Origin: Isotricha intestinalis
Lineage: Eukaryota > Ciliophora > Litostomatea > Vestibuliferida > Isotrichidae
Reading direction: 5' to 3'
Length of the DNA: 64,000 nucleotides
Assembly (NCBI GenBank): GCA_023807065.1
Contig: JAJJLU010000369.1
Span: 1 to 64,000, forward strand
Under the pieces are notes generated by a model, which saw only the letters and a list, made by a program, of their open reading frames with translations, was not told the DNA's origin and did not search any database. Shown one piece after another: positions 52,400 to 61,921 of this stretch. Position 1 is the stretch's first letter; each line of letters begins with the position of its first letter. The position numbers were made by a program, and so were the translations under genes.

Positions 52400-52465
52400 T
52401 ATCAAAAAATATATATTTATACATTAAAAAAATTATCTTATTAAATAAAAAAATAATTAAAATTT

Positions 52466-53977
52466 ATGTTTATCTCACCAAAAAATAATTGTTCCCACAT
52501 AGAAAATTCTCAAATAATTTCTGCAGAAGAGATTCAATTCTTTTCATTTGAAAAAATAATATGTAAAAATTGTTTATCAGCATTTTCACCTTTATCTATT
52601 TGCTTAATATGTGGAGAAATATATTGTACTTTCACTCACTTAAAAAATCATATAAACATTTCAAATCATAATATATCAATTTTTTTAGAAGATTTAAGTA
52701 TATATTGTAATTTATGTAATGATGAAAAAACAGAAGAAAATGGAACTTTTATCCAATCAAAATTATTAAATAAACACATTCAATTTTTATTTGAAAGGAA
52801 ATTTAAAATTCCTTTTTTTCAAATTTATTCAAAAGAAGAAATATATAAAGTTAAATATAATAATTTCATATCATTACTAAAAAACAATTCTTTCCAAAAA
52901 ATAATTTTTATGGTTGGAGCTGGAATTAGTACAACAGCAGGAATTCCAGATTTTCGTTCAAAAACAGGTTTATTTAAACAATTACAAGATAAATATAATT
53001 TAAATTCTCCTGAAGAATTTTTTGAAATTTCCACTTTTTTAGATAATCCTTTATTTTTTTATGAATTTTGTAAAATTTTCGATTTATCAAAAACAAAACC
53101 AACATTAACACATAAATTTATATCTTTTTTAACAAACAAAAAAAATTGCGTTAAATATATTTTCACTCAGAATATAGATGGTTTAGAATTAAAGGCAAAA
53201 ATAAATCCAAATAAAATTATTTTTGCACATGGAACTTTTACAAAGGGACATTGTCCTATTTGTAAAAGAGAAATAAATATAGAAGAAATAAATAAATGTA
53301 TAGAAGACAATATAATTAAATATTGTGATATTTGTAATAATCCTTGTAAACCAAATATTGTTTTTTATGGAGAACGTTTACCAGAAGAATTTTTCATTAA
53401 AGGAAATGATATTTATGATGCTGATTTAATTATTATTATGGGTACTTCACTACAAGTTCATCCTTTTGCTTCTTTACCTAAAGTTTCTAATGAAAAATGT
53501 TGGAAAGTCATTTTTAATATGGATAAAGTCGGAAATTATGGATATAATTTATTATCTTGTAATTCTTTATTTTTAGAAGGAAAAACTGATAAAGTTGTTT
53601 TAAATGTTATTAGAGATTGTGGATTAGAAAATGAATTTTTGGAATTTATTAAAGATGAATTCGGAGATTGTGATTTTGGAGAAGGAAAAGAAGAAAATAT
53701 GATTAATATTAATAATGAGATTTCTGATATTAATAATAATAATAATGAAAAAAACAATAAAGATAATAGTAATAGTAATAATAATAGTTCTTCTGAGAAT
53801 TATAATAGTATTAATAATAATAATAGTGAGAAATATGATAATGAGATAAATGATATTAATTCAAATATAAATTTAGCTTATAATATACTTAATAGTGAAA
53901 ATAATTATGGAAATATAAGTGATAATAATGATAGTGATGATGTAAATATAGAAAAATTCTTTGGTAAAGAAATTTGA
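52466..53977 (+). CDS. Sirtuin fused to an N-terminal UBP-type zinc finger
   Basis: A 503-residue protein. Residues 8-90 form a ZnF-UBP: CSHI, CKNC, CLIC, then C and His at YCTFTHLKNH ... HNISIF and CNLC. The Arg and Trp that HDAC6 and USP5 use to grip the ubiquitin tail are not in place (YCTFT for YCGRY). The Sir2 core begins near 142: VGAGISTTAGIPDFRS, TQNIDGLE, the catalytic His255 in FAHGTFTKGHC, zinc Cys pairs CPIC and CDICNNPC, then GTSLQVHPF. This is class I, SIRT2-like, an NAD-dependent deacylase. The last 110 residues are Asn/Ser/Asp-rich. The 67-bp gap to the BEACH gene is the shortest divergent gap here. It ends in TGA. Confidence 0.88.
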   Translation: MFISPKNNCSHIENSQIISAEEIQFFSFEKIICKNCLSAFSPLSICLICGEIYCTFTHLKNHINISNHNISIFLEDLSIYCNLCNDEKTEENGTFIQSKLLNKHIQFLFERKFKIPFFQIYSKEEIYKVKYNNFISLLKNNSFQKIIFMVGAGISTTAGIPDFRSKTGLFKQLQDKYNLNSPEEFFEISTFLDNPLFFYEFCKIFDLSKTKPTLTHKFISFLTNKKNCVKYIFTQNIDGLELKAKINPNKIIFAHGTFTKGHCPICKREINIEEINKCIEDNIIKYCDICNNPCKPNIVFYGERLPEEFFIKGNDIYDADLIIIMGTSLQVHPFASLPKVSNEKCWKVIFNMDKVGNYGYNLLSCNSLFLEGKTDKVVLNVIRDCGLENEFLEFIKDEFGDCDFGEGKEENMININNEISDINNNNNEKNNKDNSNSNNNSSSENYNSINNNNSEKYDNEINDINSNINLAYNILNSENNYGNISDNNDSDDVNIEKFFGKEI

Positions 53978-54397
53978 AGGAATTTTTAAATTATACTTAA
54001 TTAGAATACATTTTCATTATAATTTATTATTATTATAATATCCCTCTTTTGAAATAATCATTTATATTTCCCTCTCACAAATTAACAAAAAACAATTAAA
54101 AAGTGTAATTCAAAATTCAATAACCTCATAGTTATATATAATTATAAAAACTAAAATCTTTAATAGAAAAAACCTTTTAATATTTAATATTTTTAAGTTT
54201 TAAAGTTTTTTATCAATATAATGGTTTTTATTTTTAAATATTTTTTTTTTTTATTTTCAGGGTTAAGAGATAATTTTTATGAATTTTTATGAAATTAATT
54301 TTTTTATATTTTTTTTATTTAACATTAAATTTTAGAAAATAATAATTATTTTTCTATATAAAGAATTCGAAAATTTTTATTTTAAATTAAAAATTAT
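53978..54397. other. Intergenic gap
   Basis: Between the sirtuin gene and the small gene at 54398. AT-rich; no gene, RNA or repeat seen. Confidence 0.4.
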
Positions 54398-54745
54398 ATG
54401 TATTCAATTTCAAAAAACGATATGATAGATATTGATCAAATCTCAAATGAAAATTTTCAAAATTATATATATAAATTTAACAAGAAAAGAAATTACAATC
54501 AAATGCTTTATCAATATAATTTAAATAATGAATATGTGAATGAAAAAAATTTTTTCACAAAGAAAATGAAGACAACAAATCATATAGGAGAAGAGGTTAA
54601 ATTTTATAATAATATTATAATAAAAAATGAACTTCCAGAAAACATAAAAATGGAAATTGAAAAATATAATCAAGAAAATAACAATATATGTAGAATACCT
54701 AAAAATTATTGTAGATGTTCAAAATATGTTTTCGATTTTTATTAA
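54398..54745 (+). CDS. Small Asn/Lys-rich hypothetical protein
   Basis: A 115-residue protein with a normal A-rich start context. It has no signal peptide or membrane segment. The C-terminus holds three Cys in a short basic-aromatic stretch (CRIPKNYCRCSKYVFDFY), too few for a classical zinc finger. Middle part is charged (NIIIKNELPENIKMEIEKYN). Coding character is better than in any nearby intergenic open frame, with varied codons and an ordered C-terminus, so I keep it, but it could be spurious or one exon of a larger gene. It is convergent with the gene at 54897. Confidence 0.45.
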   Translation: MYSISKNDMIDIDQISNENFQNYIYKFNKKRNYNQMLYQYNLNNEYVNEKNFFTKKMKTTNHIGEEVKFYNNIIIKNELPENIKMEIEKYNQENNNICRIPKNYCRCSKYVFDFY

Positions 54746-54896
54746 TATATATTATTTTATTATTTTTATTTTGTTTATTATTTTATCATTCTTTATCTAT
54801 TTTTTTGAAAAAAATATTATAAACATATTTTTCAATTTTTCAAATAATAAATAAATAAATAAGAGAATTAAATAAATTATTCTAATAATTTCCATT

Positions 54897-56063
54897 TTAA
54901 TTTTCTTTTTCTTCATAATCTTCATTAGCATTATTATCAGTTAATAAATCATTATAATCATTATTAGTATAATTTTGATTCATTAAATAATTTTGTAATA
55001 ATTCATTATCAGGTTGTTTTCCAATTTTTCCTTCATTATATTTTTTTTGTCTTAAATAATCATAAACAAAAGCAAAATTTTTTCTTTCTTCAAGTAATTT
55101 TTTATTTCTATCAGTAAAATTAGTATTAATATTATATCCACTATTATTAGAAAATTTTTTTGGTTTAAAAGTAATTCCTCTTTCTTCATCAATTTCTTTT
55201 TGTAATTCTTTTTTTCTTTTTTGAATTTTATTATAATCATTATATAATCTTTGACTTGTTATTTTACTATTTCCTGATGTATTTGATCTTTTAGTATTTT
55301 TATTTATATTTTTATTATCATTCTCTTTTTTCTTATATGGATAATTTTCTGTTTTTACTCCTTCATATTTGTATTTACTTTTTATATTTCTATTTTTAAT
55401 ATTTAATTGTGGTGAAAAAGAACATAATAATTGCATTTCTTCTTCATTTTTTAAAATAGCTTTTTCATGAGCTTTTTGTATTTTTTGATAATATTTTTCT
55501 TGTCTATTTATGAAATCATCTGTTTTCATTTGGTTTTCTGATATTTTTTCATTTATTATTTTATTTATGTTTGATTTATATTTTTTGTTTTTTCCTATTT
55601 TTGAATTTAATATATTCTGCTCTAAATTACTATCAGGTATATGTTCTATCTTATTTATGTAAAATAAGATTTTTTTCCATTTTTTTAAATAATATTTTAT
55701 TTCTTTGTTTTGATATATTTCTAATAAACGGAATATAAATTTGGATTTTATTTTATTTTTATTTTCATTATATCCATCAATTAATCCTTTTGAAAGTAAT
55801 TTTAATTGATTTTCATTTAATGATATTAAATAATTATATATTGTTCTTATTATAATATCATATTTTGAAGGTGATGAATTTGTAAAAATTGAATTAAAAT
55901 TTTTGTCTTTATTTAAATTATTATTATCTACTTTTCTTGAACTTTTTTGAGATTTTGACTGAGAAAAAGTATTAAAGAGCTTAATAAATGATTGTGATGA
56001 TTCTTCATTTAAAAATTTAATATATTTGAGATATTCAACAAATTCTTTAAGGTATAAATCCAT
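54897..56063 (-). CDS. Basic coiled-coil hypothetical protein
   Basis: A 388-residue protein. The N-terminal 40 residues are a hydrophobic-aromatic helix pair (YLKEFVEYLKYIKFLNEES). A Lys/Asn-rich, helical middle follows, then a segment RLYNDYNKIQKRKKELQKEI leading to ERGITFKPK. The R-L-Y-x-D then G-x-T-F-x-P layout recurs in uncharacterised ciliate coiled-coil proteins that I believe are cortical or basal-body parts, though I cannot name a family. A second charged helix (RNKKLLEERKNFAFVYDYLR) and an acidic tail end the protein. No membrane segment. It is convergent with the small gene at 54398. Confidence 0.55.
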   Translation of the reverse strand: MDLYLKEFVEYLKYIKFLNEESSQSFIKLFNTFSQSKSQKSSRKVDNNNLNKDKNFNSIFTNSSPSKYDIIIRTIYNYLISLNENQLKLLSKGLIDGYNENKNKIKSKFIFRLLEIYQNKEIKYYLKKWKKILFYINKIEHIPDSNLEQNILNSKIGKNKKYKSNINKIINEKISENQMKTDDFINRQEKYYQKIQKAHEKAILKNEEEMQLLCSFSPQLNIKNRNIKSKYKYEGVKTENYPYKKKENDNKNINKNTKRSNTSGNSKITSQRLYNDYNKIQKRKKELQKEIDEERGITFKPKKFSNNSGYNINTNFTDRNKKLLEERKNFAFVYDYLRQKKYNEGKIGKQPDNELLQNYLMNQNYTNNDYNDLLTDNNANEDYEEKEN

Positions 56064-56267
56064 TAATGAAAAAGATTTTTATTAAAAATTTATAAATTAT
56101 AAAAAATAAATATATAAAAATATAAAAAATTATTAATAAGAAACTTCAGTATTTTCATAATAAAAAAATTTAACTTAAAATATAAATTAAATCTGAAATA
56201 AAGTTATTTTACTTACATTCATAAAGTAAAATTTAAATTTATTTAATAAAACAATTAAAAAAAGTTC

Positions 56268-59174
56268 TTAAACAACTTCACAAAAACCTAATTCCTTAAA
56301 TTTTTTTTCAACTTCTTCACATTTAATTTTACTAAAAACAGAAATTTGATAAACATCCTTAATAACATTTTTTTTTCCAGCAGTGACTTTATCTTGACAA
56401 GCATATTTAAACTTAACTTCTTTATTATCTCCTTTAAATTCTTCGCAAAATTTTTTAAACTCACTTTCATTAATTAAACTTTTATTTCCAAATAATCCAT
56501 AAATGAAATTTTCATTATAAAAAATAACACCTTTTTTACATTTAACTAAATCTGTAATTAAAGAAGGACAAGTAGAAAAATAAATTTGACTATTATCTTC
56601 CTCACTTTTAATATATCCAACAGTATTAATATTATTATCATTAATAATTCCTTTAACTTGAAATTCGACTAATTTCATTAATTGATTTTTTAATTTAGTT
56701 TGAAATTTCTTATTTTCACTGAAGAATCTATTAGCAGTATCAACAATAATATTTCTTTCAACTCCCCACATATCCATTAAATTATGAATAACATTATTAT
56801 CTTCATTTAATTCTAAAATAGCTTTTTTCCCAGAGACAAAATAAATTCTAACAATACCATCAGAAATTCTTTTTGTTTTAGTAATTTTAATATATCCAAC
56901 TTGAGAAGTATTATCATGATGTGTTCCACAACAAGCTTCAACATCAACATTTTCGATATTAACAACTCTCAGTTGATTTCCAGGAACAACACCTCCTTGA
57001 TAAAGAGTAAAACCAAATTTTTTTTCAGCTTCTGCTTTATCAATAAAACTTTTAATAATATTATGTCCTTCTAAGACAATCTCATTAGCAATATTTTGAA
57101 TTTGTTTTTCTTCATCATATGATAATGATTCATAATGAGTAATATCTAAATGACCATAATCTTCTGTTTTCTTTGCTCCATTCTGCCAAACATGTGGTCC
57201 TAATATTCTCTTAGCTGATGCACATATTATATGACATGCTGTATGATGACACATTAATTGAATTCTACGTTCCATATTTATTTCTCCATGAATTGTTTTA
57301 CCTTTGTAACTCTCCTTCTCTAAAGGAAGTTCTTTTGATAATATATGAAGATTACATTTGCCAACTTTTTGAACATCTATTACTTCATATTTTATATCAT
57401 CTATTGTCATATATCCATGATCACATTCTTGTCCTCCTGATGTTGGGTAAAAAGCACTTTCATCAAGAATTACTATATTATTTTTACCTGCGAAAGTTCC
57501 GTTTTCCATGTTTGTGAAAATTTCTATTATTTTACCATCAAATTCACTCATATGATGATCTTTATAAAATAATTCTACAGTTTCTTTCAAATGACCTGTT
57601 TCATATAATATTTGCTCTGCTAATTTAACTACTCTTTCTTCTCTTTGAGCTATTTCATAATATAAATTCCCTGGAATTGGAAGATTTGATACTTCACTTA
57701 TTCTATCTGCTGGAATTCCATATGATTGAATTGCTATTATCCAATCATCTATTGTCATTCCTCCCTTTTTTTTTATTAATTTATCTAATTTTGTCTTTTG
57801 CTCTTTATCTGTTGTTAACCATCTTTCTAATTCTTTTGAAAGAATGTCTTTTAATTTTGGATTTTTCTCTATTTTACCATATATTCCTTCCAAATCTTTT
57901 ATGTGACAATCTATTATTTCATCTATTTCATTTATTCCTATTATTTTATCCCAACCATGTTTTTTCAATATTGAAAATACTCTTCTTAAAATATTTCTCA
58001 CATTTGACCCACCCCCAACATTTGAAGGAAGAGAACCATCATTAATAATAATAAAAACTGTTCTAATATGATCAAGACAAATGTAAATATCTTTAATTGG
58101 AGCAATAGCATTTTTAACATTTTCTTCATTTTCCCCAATTTTCTCAGAAATAATTTTCCAAGTTTTTTCAATATCATCAACTTCATCAATATTAAGCAAA
58201 CAAGAATAAGGTCCAAATTTTTCCCAAATATCACTATCTAAACTAATATTTAATTTCTGAATAACATAATCAAAAGAATGTTTAAAAGTATCCATATAAG
58301 AAGTAGCACTTCCATTAATTAACCAAGGAATTCTTTCCAATCCAATTCCAGTATCAATAATAGTGATAGGTAATTCTTCAATGGAACCATCATGATAAGT
58401 TTTAAATTGAGTGAAAACCATATCACCTACTTCTAATCCTCCAACAAAATATTCAATACAAGGACCACAATTTCCTCCTCCAGCCCATACATCTTCAATA
58501 AAAGTAATTTCATCTGGATCAATTCCTAATTCTTCAGTTAACCATCTATAATTAAATTCAACACATTCTTCTTTAAAGAAATGATATTGTCCAGGATAAT
58601 TAAAAACTTGAATTCCAAGCATTATGAAACCTGAATAATGTCTCCCAGTTAAACCAATATTATCTAAGTCATTAAAACGAACTGAGAATTGAGGACAAAT
58701 TAAAGGATTAGCAGGAGGATCAAGTTCCCCTGTCACGCAGTAAGGTTGGAAACAGTAGATACCTGCTGCTACATAATCAACATCACTTCTCCATCTAGCA
58801 ACTACAGGATACCTTTCAATGGAAGTAGAAGGAATACGAGCTGTAGTTAAACTCCTTTCAAAACCTTTCCATGCCTCAGCATATGTTATTTTCTTTTTAC
58901 CTTCTTTTCCTATCCCTGTTCCACGACCTATAAATTCATATTTACCTACACATGAGGAATCACCACATGTTGAAGATTTTTCACTATGACGCCAGTAATA
59001 ATGACCACATTTACATTGGGCTCGAGAATAACCTAATGAGGTTAAGGTTTTCACTGGATAATATTTATCTGGGTTCTTCTCGAAATCAGGACGTAATAGC
59101 GTTTTTATTTCCTTTGCTGTTAAGGCTTTTACTTCTTTTAAATCTTTCTTTTTTGGATCTTTTGGATTTTCCAT
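56268..59174 (-). CDS. AARS: Alanyl-tRNA synthetase, archaeal type
   Basis: A 968-residue enzyme charging tRNA-Ala. After a Lys-rich lead, residues 30-85 form the zinc-binding N-terminal module found in archaeal AlaRS (CKCGHYYWR ... TCGDSSC, then YEFIG). The class II core follows with the archaeal signatures RYPVVARWRSDVDY, QPYCVTGELDPPANPL, FNDLDNIGLTGRHYSG, VWAGGGNCGPC and DTGIGLERIPW. The editing domain has its zinc ligands in HHTACH near 643 and CCGTHH near 746, and the C-terminal domain is present. Usual eukaryotic cytosolic AlaRS is of the bacterial type and lacks this N-terminal module, so transfer from an archaeon, or from a protist that had received it, is likely. It has no visible targeting peptide, fitting the cytosol. 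Confidence 0.92.
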   Translation of the reverse strand: MENPKDPKKKDLKEVKALTAKEIKTLLRPDFEKNPDKYYPVKTLTSLGYSRAQCKCGHYYWRHSEKSSTCGDSSCVGKYEFIGRGTGIGKEGKKKITYAEAWKGFERSLTTARIPSTSIERYPVVARWRSDVDYVAAGIYCFQPYCVTGELDPPANPLICPQFSVRFNDLDNIGLTGRHYSGFIMLGIQVFNYPGQYHFFKEECVEFNYRWLTEELGIDPDEITFIEDVWAGGGNCGPCIEYFVGGLEVGDMVFTQFKTYHDGSIEELPITIIDTGIGLERIPWLINGSATSYMDTFKHSFDYVIQKLNISLDSDIWEKFGPYSCLLNIDEVDDIEKTWKIISEKIGENEENVKNAIAPIKDIYICLDHIRTVFIIINDGSLPSNVGGGSNVRNILRRVFSILKKHGWDKIIGINEIDEIIDCHIKDLEGIYGKIEKNPKLKDILSKELERWLTTDKEQKTKLDKLIKKKGGMTIDDWIIAIQSYGIPADRISEVSNLPIPGNLYYEIAQREERVVKLAEQILYETGHLKETVELFYKDHHMSEFDGKIIEIFTNMENGTFAGKNNIVILDESAFYPTSGGQECDHGYMTIDDIKYEVIDVQKVGKCNLHILSKELPLEKESYKGKTIHGEINMERRIQLMCHHTACHIICASAKRILGPHVWQNGAKKTEDYGHLDITHYESLSYDEEKQIQNIANEIVLEGHNIIKSFIDKAEAEKKFGFTLYQGGVVPGNQLRVVNIENVDVEACCGTHHDNTSQVGYIKITKTKRISDGIVRIYFVSGKKAILELNEDNNVIHNLMDMWGVERNIIVDTANRFFSENKKFQTKLKNQLMKLVEFQVKGIINDNNINTVGYIKSEEDNSQIYFSTCPSLITDLVKCKKGVIFYNENFIYGLFGNKSLINESEFKKFCEEFKGDNKEVKFKYACQDKVTAGKKNVIKDVYQISVFSKIKCEEVEKKFKELGFCEVV

Positions 59175-59346
59175 ATTAGATTAGGTTTTTGTTTTTAAAT
59201 GTTTATTTTTTGTTTTGATATTTAATTAATGATAATTTATTTAAATAAATCATATTAATTTAATTAATTATTTAAATTCATAAATAAAATATTAAATAAA
59301 TAAACTAAATTTATATGAATTATAAATATAATTTAACCATTGAATT

Positions 59347-60318
59347 TCATCCTTTAAATTCAGTATATTTCTCAATATTTCCTAATTTACTTTCCATTTC
59401 CTTTACATCATGAATAGATTTAGGAATTTTAAAAGAATTAATAAAATCTTCAATATTACAAATTACACTTTTAGGATCATCTTCATGAATAAAATGTCCA
59501 GTTTCTTTAATAACAACTAATTTAAATTTTCCTTGCATATGTCCAATAGTAAGAGGGGTATCTAATTCATTAGTATCATTTAAAATTAAACATTTTGGTA
59601 TTTTAATACTTAAAAAATCATTACTTAAATTAATATACCACTCTTTCCAAAATTTTTCACTTGAAATTAAATCAGTTTTCCATTGAAAAACTTTTTCCCC
59701 CTTTTCATCCTTTCCTTCTTTTAATAAAGGTGGAATTGAAATTTTACAACTTTCTAAATTTTTAATTTGTTTATTAACCATATAATAAATAGCATCATTA
59801 ATATTATGAAAATTATTTTTTCTTTTATTAATAAAATCAATCATTTTAGGAAGAGCATCCATAGCAGTACCTTCAATAACATCAATAACAATAAGACCTT
59901 GAATTTTAACATATAAATCATTATTAATCTTATTTTTAAAAATATCACAAACAGTTTTTATTGCAACAGCACCACCTAATGAATGACCTAATATTATAAT
60001 TGTTTCATTAGGAAACAGTTTATTAATTTCAAAAAGGACATTTTCAGTTTCTGAAATTAATGTTTTTATTGATAAATCATCTTTTGGTTCTATTTTATTA
60101 TATCCGTGACCACGAAAATCAAAAGAAATTACTTTTAAATTTTTTGATATTTTTGCTAAGAGACTAAATGATAATGCTGAGTGTCCTGCACCATGAAGAC
60201 AAAGGAGAATAGGTCCTGAAGTATTTGTATAATAAATTGGAAGATTGTTGTTTAGGATATATATTTGATTTTGGAAATAATTTTTCCATTGAGTTGTTGA
60301 AGTACTTTGATTTCCCAT
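59347..60318 (-). CDS. PPME1: Protein phosphatase 2A methylesterase
   Basis: A 323-residue alpha/beta hydrolase. It removes the methyl ester from the C-terminal Leu of the PP2A catalytic subunit. The family pattern is clear: WKNYF start, LCLHGAGHSALSFSLLA, FDFRGHG, nucleophile Ser113 in GHSLGGA, IVIDVIEGTAMDALPKM, and the catalytic His in TGHFIHED. The EGTAMDAL segment separates PPME1 from other hydrolases. The N-terminus MGNQST offers a possible myristoylation site, not typical of the animal enzyme. Length is slightly below the animal form, mainly from a shorter insert. No neighbouring PP2A gene was seen. Confidence 0.9.
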   Translation of the reverse strand: MGNQSTSTTQWKNYFQNQIYILNNNLPIYYTNTSGPILLCLHGAGHSALSFSLLAKISKNLKVISFDFRGHGYNKIEPKDDLSIKTLISETENVLFEINKLFPNETIIILGHSLGGAVAIKTVCDIFKNKINNDLYVKIQGLIVIDVIEGTAMDALPKMIDFINKRKNNFHNINDAIYYMVNKQIKNLESCKISIPPLLKEGKDEKGEKVFQWKTDLISSEKFWKEWYINLSNDFLSIKIPKCLILNDTNELDTPLTIGHMQGKFKLVVIKETGHFIHEDDPKSVICNIEDFINSFKIPKSIHDVKEMESKLGNIEKYTEFKG

Positions 60319-60681
60319 TTTTTTAAATTTAATTATTTTTTTATATTTAAATTTTTTGATATTATATTTTATGATTTTTAGAACTAATATATTCTTTTTT
60401 TTCCTTTTATTATTCTTTTTATTCTCATGTCATTTTTCGATAGAAGATTAATAAAATGAAAAATATTTGCATTAGGGTAAAGAGAAAAATTTAATGATTT
60501 TAATATAGAGATTGGAAGAATTAAAGATTATTGAACAAATCAGAAAAGGGTTATTAATAATTAAAATGAAGAATATTCTTTTAGTAATTTAATTTTAAAA
60601 TATATGTATATTTCAATGAACTGGAATTTTTTAAATAAATAGACTTTATATATCAATATATACTGTTTATATATTTAATTG
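60319..60681. other. Gap between two minus-strand genes
   Basis: Upstream of the PPME1 gene and downstream of the gene at 60682. AT-rich; no gene, RNA or repeat seen. Confidence 0.4.
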
Positions 60682-61815
60682 TTAATTAAAAGTTTTATAT
60701 TGCCAATTATCACAAATATTTAAATCTTTTAAACTTTCTTTATCATATTTCAAATGTAAAATTTTTTTAGTTTTTCCTTTTAATAATCTATAATTATCTT
60801 CTTCAACTTTTAATAAATTTTTCCCTTTAACTTTCAATCTTCCAATATTATTAGTTTTATTCATAAATTTTTTAAAATTAGAAGAAGATTTAATTAATTC
60901 TTTAAAACTTTGAGTTTTATACATAGTATCATTAAAAACATTATAATTATTAGGATTCATAATATTTTCAAAATGATTAGGATATTTTTCTCTTAACATA
61001 ATCCAATAAGGTTTATTATCATTTCCAACATTAACGTAGCCTCTTCTTTCTCCTTCAAAATATTTTGGTCTTCTTAAAGACATACTCCAATTTTGTAATC
61101 CATTTCCAAATTTTTCTTGAGTTTCATTATGAGTTAAATAATTTAAAGTTTCTCTTTTTGTTATATAATTATCACTTAATGTAAATAAATCTTCTCTTGT
61201 TGATTCTAAGTGATCATCTTTTATATATAAATGTTTAATTAAATTTCTTTTAAATCTTCTTTGATAACTTTGATTATTTTTATAAAATTTTAAATTCTTT
61301 TCTTGAATTAAAAGTGGTTTTATAACATATTCTTTCATATTTATTGGTACAGAAGATAAAAATTCATTTTTTTTTTTATTATTATTTTCTATATTATATT
61401 TACATTTAGAAAAAATAGATTTTACTTGATTATCACTTATTCGAGAAGATTTAGAATTATCATTTATATTTCTTTGAAAATTTAATTTACTTTGATTAGA
61501 ATATAAAATTCTAGAAGTTGAATTATTATTATTAGTATATAATTTATTTTTTATAAATTTAGGATTCCCAACAATAGTATAAGGAATTAATTTATCATCT
61601 AAATCATATCTTGGCCCTTGTATTCTTTTTCCAATTACAAAAGGTATTTCATAATCTGAAGGTAATTGAAGATAAGTATCAGGATTATTAAATAAATTTT
61701 TTATTTCTTCTTTTATTTTTACATTTGCTCCTGGATTTATTTTATTTATAAAATATGTTTTTTTTGATTGCTTTGATATTATATTATTTAATTTTGAATT
61801 AAATTCCTTTTTCAT
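60682..61815 (-). CDS. Hypothetical protein with conserved-looking aromatic C-terminus
   Basis: A 377-residue basic, mostly soluble protein. A structured-looking part lies at about 35-85 (DTYLQLPSDYEIPFVIGKRI, then GPRYDL), a disordered Asn/Ser stretch follows to 145, and the C-terminal half contains NGLQNWSMSLRRPKYFEGER followed by GYVNVGND and PYWIMLREKYP. These aromatic, Gly/Arg-rich segments look conserved rather than random, and similar layouts occur in ciliary microtubule-inner or axonemal proteins, but I do not recognise a family. No membrane segment or signal. It is divergent from the La-motif gene, 106 bp away. Confidence 0.55.
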   Translation of the reverse strand: MKKEFNSKLNNIISKQSKKTYFINKINPGANVKIKEEIKNLFNNPDTYLQLPSDYEIPFVIGKRIQGPRYDLDDKLIPYTIVGNPKFIKNKLYTNNNNSTSRILYSNQSKLNFQRNINDNSKSSRISDNQVKSIFSKCKYNIENNNKKKNEFLSSVPINMKEYVIKPLLIQEKNLKFYKNNQSYQRRFKRNLIKHLYIKDDHLESTREDLFTLSDNYITKRETLNYLTHNETQEKFGNGLQNWSMSLRRPKYFEGERRGYVNVGNDNKPYWIMLREKYPNHFENIMNPNNYNVFNDTMYKTQSFKELIKSSSNFKKFMNKTNNIGRLKVKGKNLLKVEEDNYRLLKGKTKKILHLKYDKESLKDLNICDNWQYKTFN

Positions 61816-61921
61816 TTTTTTATAATAGTTAATTTTATTAATTATTCAAATAAAAAAATAAACTTTTAAAAAAATATAAATAATATAAATATTTTATTTA
61901 ATTATCATTTATCATCTTTAA

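Noticed and set aside
52400..52405. Two extra codons before the BEACH protein ATG
   Set aside because: They would require a TTG start; the ATG at 52399 is the normal choice.
57218..58234. Several open frames inside the alanyl-tRNA synthetase gene
   Set aside because: The synthetase frame is complete and conserved throughout; the others are by-products of its composition.
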